Shown here in pieces: positions 62,885 to 64,000 of a stretch of 64,000 nucleotides of DNA (position 1 is its first letter; the number at the start of each line of letters is the position of its first letter). This DNA is from Fomes fomentarius (lineage: Eukaryota; Basidiomycota; Agaricomycetes; Polyporales; Polyporaceae). The stretch spans positions 868,001 through 932,000 of the forward strand of contig JABYQN010000011.1 of NCBI GenBank assembly GCA_022606135.1, in the 5' to 3' direction. The notes under the pieces were generated by a model that was given only the letters and a program-made list of their open reading frames with translations, did no database searches and had not been told where the DNA came from. The position numbers and the translations under genes were made by a program.

Positions 62885-64000
62885 ATGCCTATCCACCTTC
62901 CACACGAGCTTACGGACTCTATCATTGGCTTTGTGCGAGACGAAAGAGACGATGACCCACGGGGCCCGTCGACTTTGCTCGCCTGCGCATTGGTTTGCCG
63001 TGACTGGGTTCCTGCAAGTATGCATCATCTGTTCAGACAGATTTTTCTGTGCGGAAAGGTGAAATACGATCGCTTTGTCCACGGAGTATTACACTCGGAC
63101 GCCCTGAGGTGCCATCTACGGTCCACAGTGAGCCTCTTCATCGGTGTCAATGGCCCCTATGACGCATTCCATCCGTGCCTCGTCCGGGATGCTAATGGTC
63201 CTTATTACGGCCCGCAAGCGCGCGAACGAACCTCCCGCAGGGATCCATGTCGCCTATTCTTATGCAATTTCGCCCGCCACCTACCGAATCTCGAGAGCTT
63301 ACTACTCAATCTGATCCAATGAGACGACTACCTTCCCCTGCGAGGAGAATCCAATCTGTTTTCGGGATTCCCATCGATCACGACACTGAGCCTGATCAGT
63401 TGTCGTTTCCCCTCAGTCGGATTCCTGTGCCACGCCCTCCATTCGCTACCGCGGCTTGTTGCGCTAGAGTTGAACTATGTTCAATTTTCTCATGTTCACC
63501 CAGCCGTACCTCTCCCATTGTCCCAACCGGCTCTTCGACATCGATCATCCCCGGGGCTTGAATGGCTGAGACTCCGTATAGACGATCTTGTGGACCGTAC
63601 CACATGCTACGTTTTTCTCTTCACATGGCTTGCCTCCGTATGCTCCGTCGATGTCTTACGACTCGTTGCACCAAGTGCCCTCAAGCTAGACATACGTCCT
63701 AATGGTGCGTTCTCCAAGATCATCTTAGAGTGGCATGCATGAATCTGATGATGATTATCATGCTTAGCAAACTTTCCGATCGCAGCATATACCAAGCTAG
63801 AGAGCCTGACTCTCGCACTACGGAGCTTGAAAATCGATGCTGCGATTGTATGGGCCAACGTCACGCGCTTGCTGGAAGAAGTATCTTCTCCGCTGAAAAC
63901 TCTCACATTACACCGTATGTGTACTAGTGAAGCTTATGCGCTGGCGCACAGCAGCAACGTCGGCCTCGCTGGAACACGTCTTGATGCAGCCGCAACAAAG
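62885..64000 (+). pseudogene. F-box/leucine-rich-repeat gene with in-frame nonsense codon, continues beyond window
   Basis: F-box proteins link substrates to SCF ubiquitin ligases via Skp1. The N-terminus MPIHLPHELTDSIIGFVRDE ... LLACALVCRDWVPASMHHLF is a clear F-box, followed by LRR-like blocks LCNFARHLPNLESLLLNLIQ, FPSITTLSLISCRFPSVGFL, LHSLPRLVALELNYVQF and SPGLEWLRLRIDDL. A TGA at 63320-63322 interrupts the frame between NLIQ and DDYLPLRGE, yet the same frame stays open and homologous-looking for another 380 bp up to LKLDIRPN. After an intron (63704-63767) FPIAAYTKLESLTL continues to the window edge. The residue lost was probably Trp (TGG to TGA). A nonsense allele, a pseudogene or a base-call error are the options; the rest looks intact. 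The 3' end is outside the window. Confidence 0.7.

Overview
The window is nuclear DNA from a filamentous basidiomycete, most likely an Agaricomycete mushroom or polypore. The genes carry many short introns (about 50-70 nt, GT/GC...AG). Conserved single-copy eukaryotic genes (Sec24, Sec2, Gfa1, Stn1, a Spp2-type splicing factor) sit among tandem and dispersed paralogues typical of these fungi: MFS permeases, multi-span membrane proteins, F-box/LRR proteins and a P450. The placement to class is an inference from gene content; no rDNA or mitochondrial marker is present. No tRNA, rRNA or CRISPR was seen.

Layout. 0-3.6 kb: the 3' end of one MFS permease, then a complete paralogue. 3.6-7.1 kb: gene-poor. 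7.1-8.8 kb (-): a multi-span membrane protein that has an inverted paralogue at 21.0-22.8 kb (+). Between the two lie a cytochrome P450 (9.9-12.8 kb) and 8 kb without a recognisable gene. 22.8-27.2 kb: gene-poor, with simple repeats, a G-rich tract and a MITE-like palindromic element. 27.2-30.6 kb (-): SEC24. 31.1-44 kb: a region that looks like an old segmental duplication. MFS permease (+) followed by a convergent membrane-protein gene (-) occurs twice; in the first copy the membrane-protein gene is a decayed pseudogene, and a TenA/THI-4 gene and a small C2H2 zinc-finger gene lie inside the unit. 46.0-46.9 kb: a CsbD-like stress-type hydrophilic protein. 47.4-50.3 kb (-): glutamine:fructose-6-phosphate aminotransferase. 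50.3-53 kb: degraded, apparently F-box-derived sequence and an in-frame 54-bp duplication. 53.1-54.5 kb: Spp2-like G-patch splicing factor. 55.0-58.2 kb (-): Sec2-type Rab GEF. 58.8-61.2 kb: telomere-capping protein STN1. 61.5-64 kb: a truncated F-box/LRR fragment, then an F-box/LRR gene with an in-frame nonsense codon that runs off the end.

How the genes fit together. Sec24 (ER exit, COPII) and Sec2 (exocytic Rab activation) are both secretory-pathway housekeeping genes, and Gfa1 feeds chitin and glycan precursors, but nothing in the sequence shows co-regulation. The accessory part is dominated by gene duplication and decay rather than by a recognisable biosynthetic cluster. I found no convincing undescribed system. 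The best leads are the MFS/membrane-protein duplicated module, the duplicated micro-exon in the C2H2 gene, the MITE-like element and the interrupted F-box gene.
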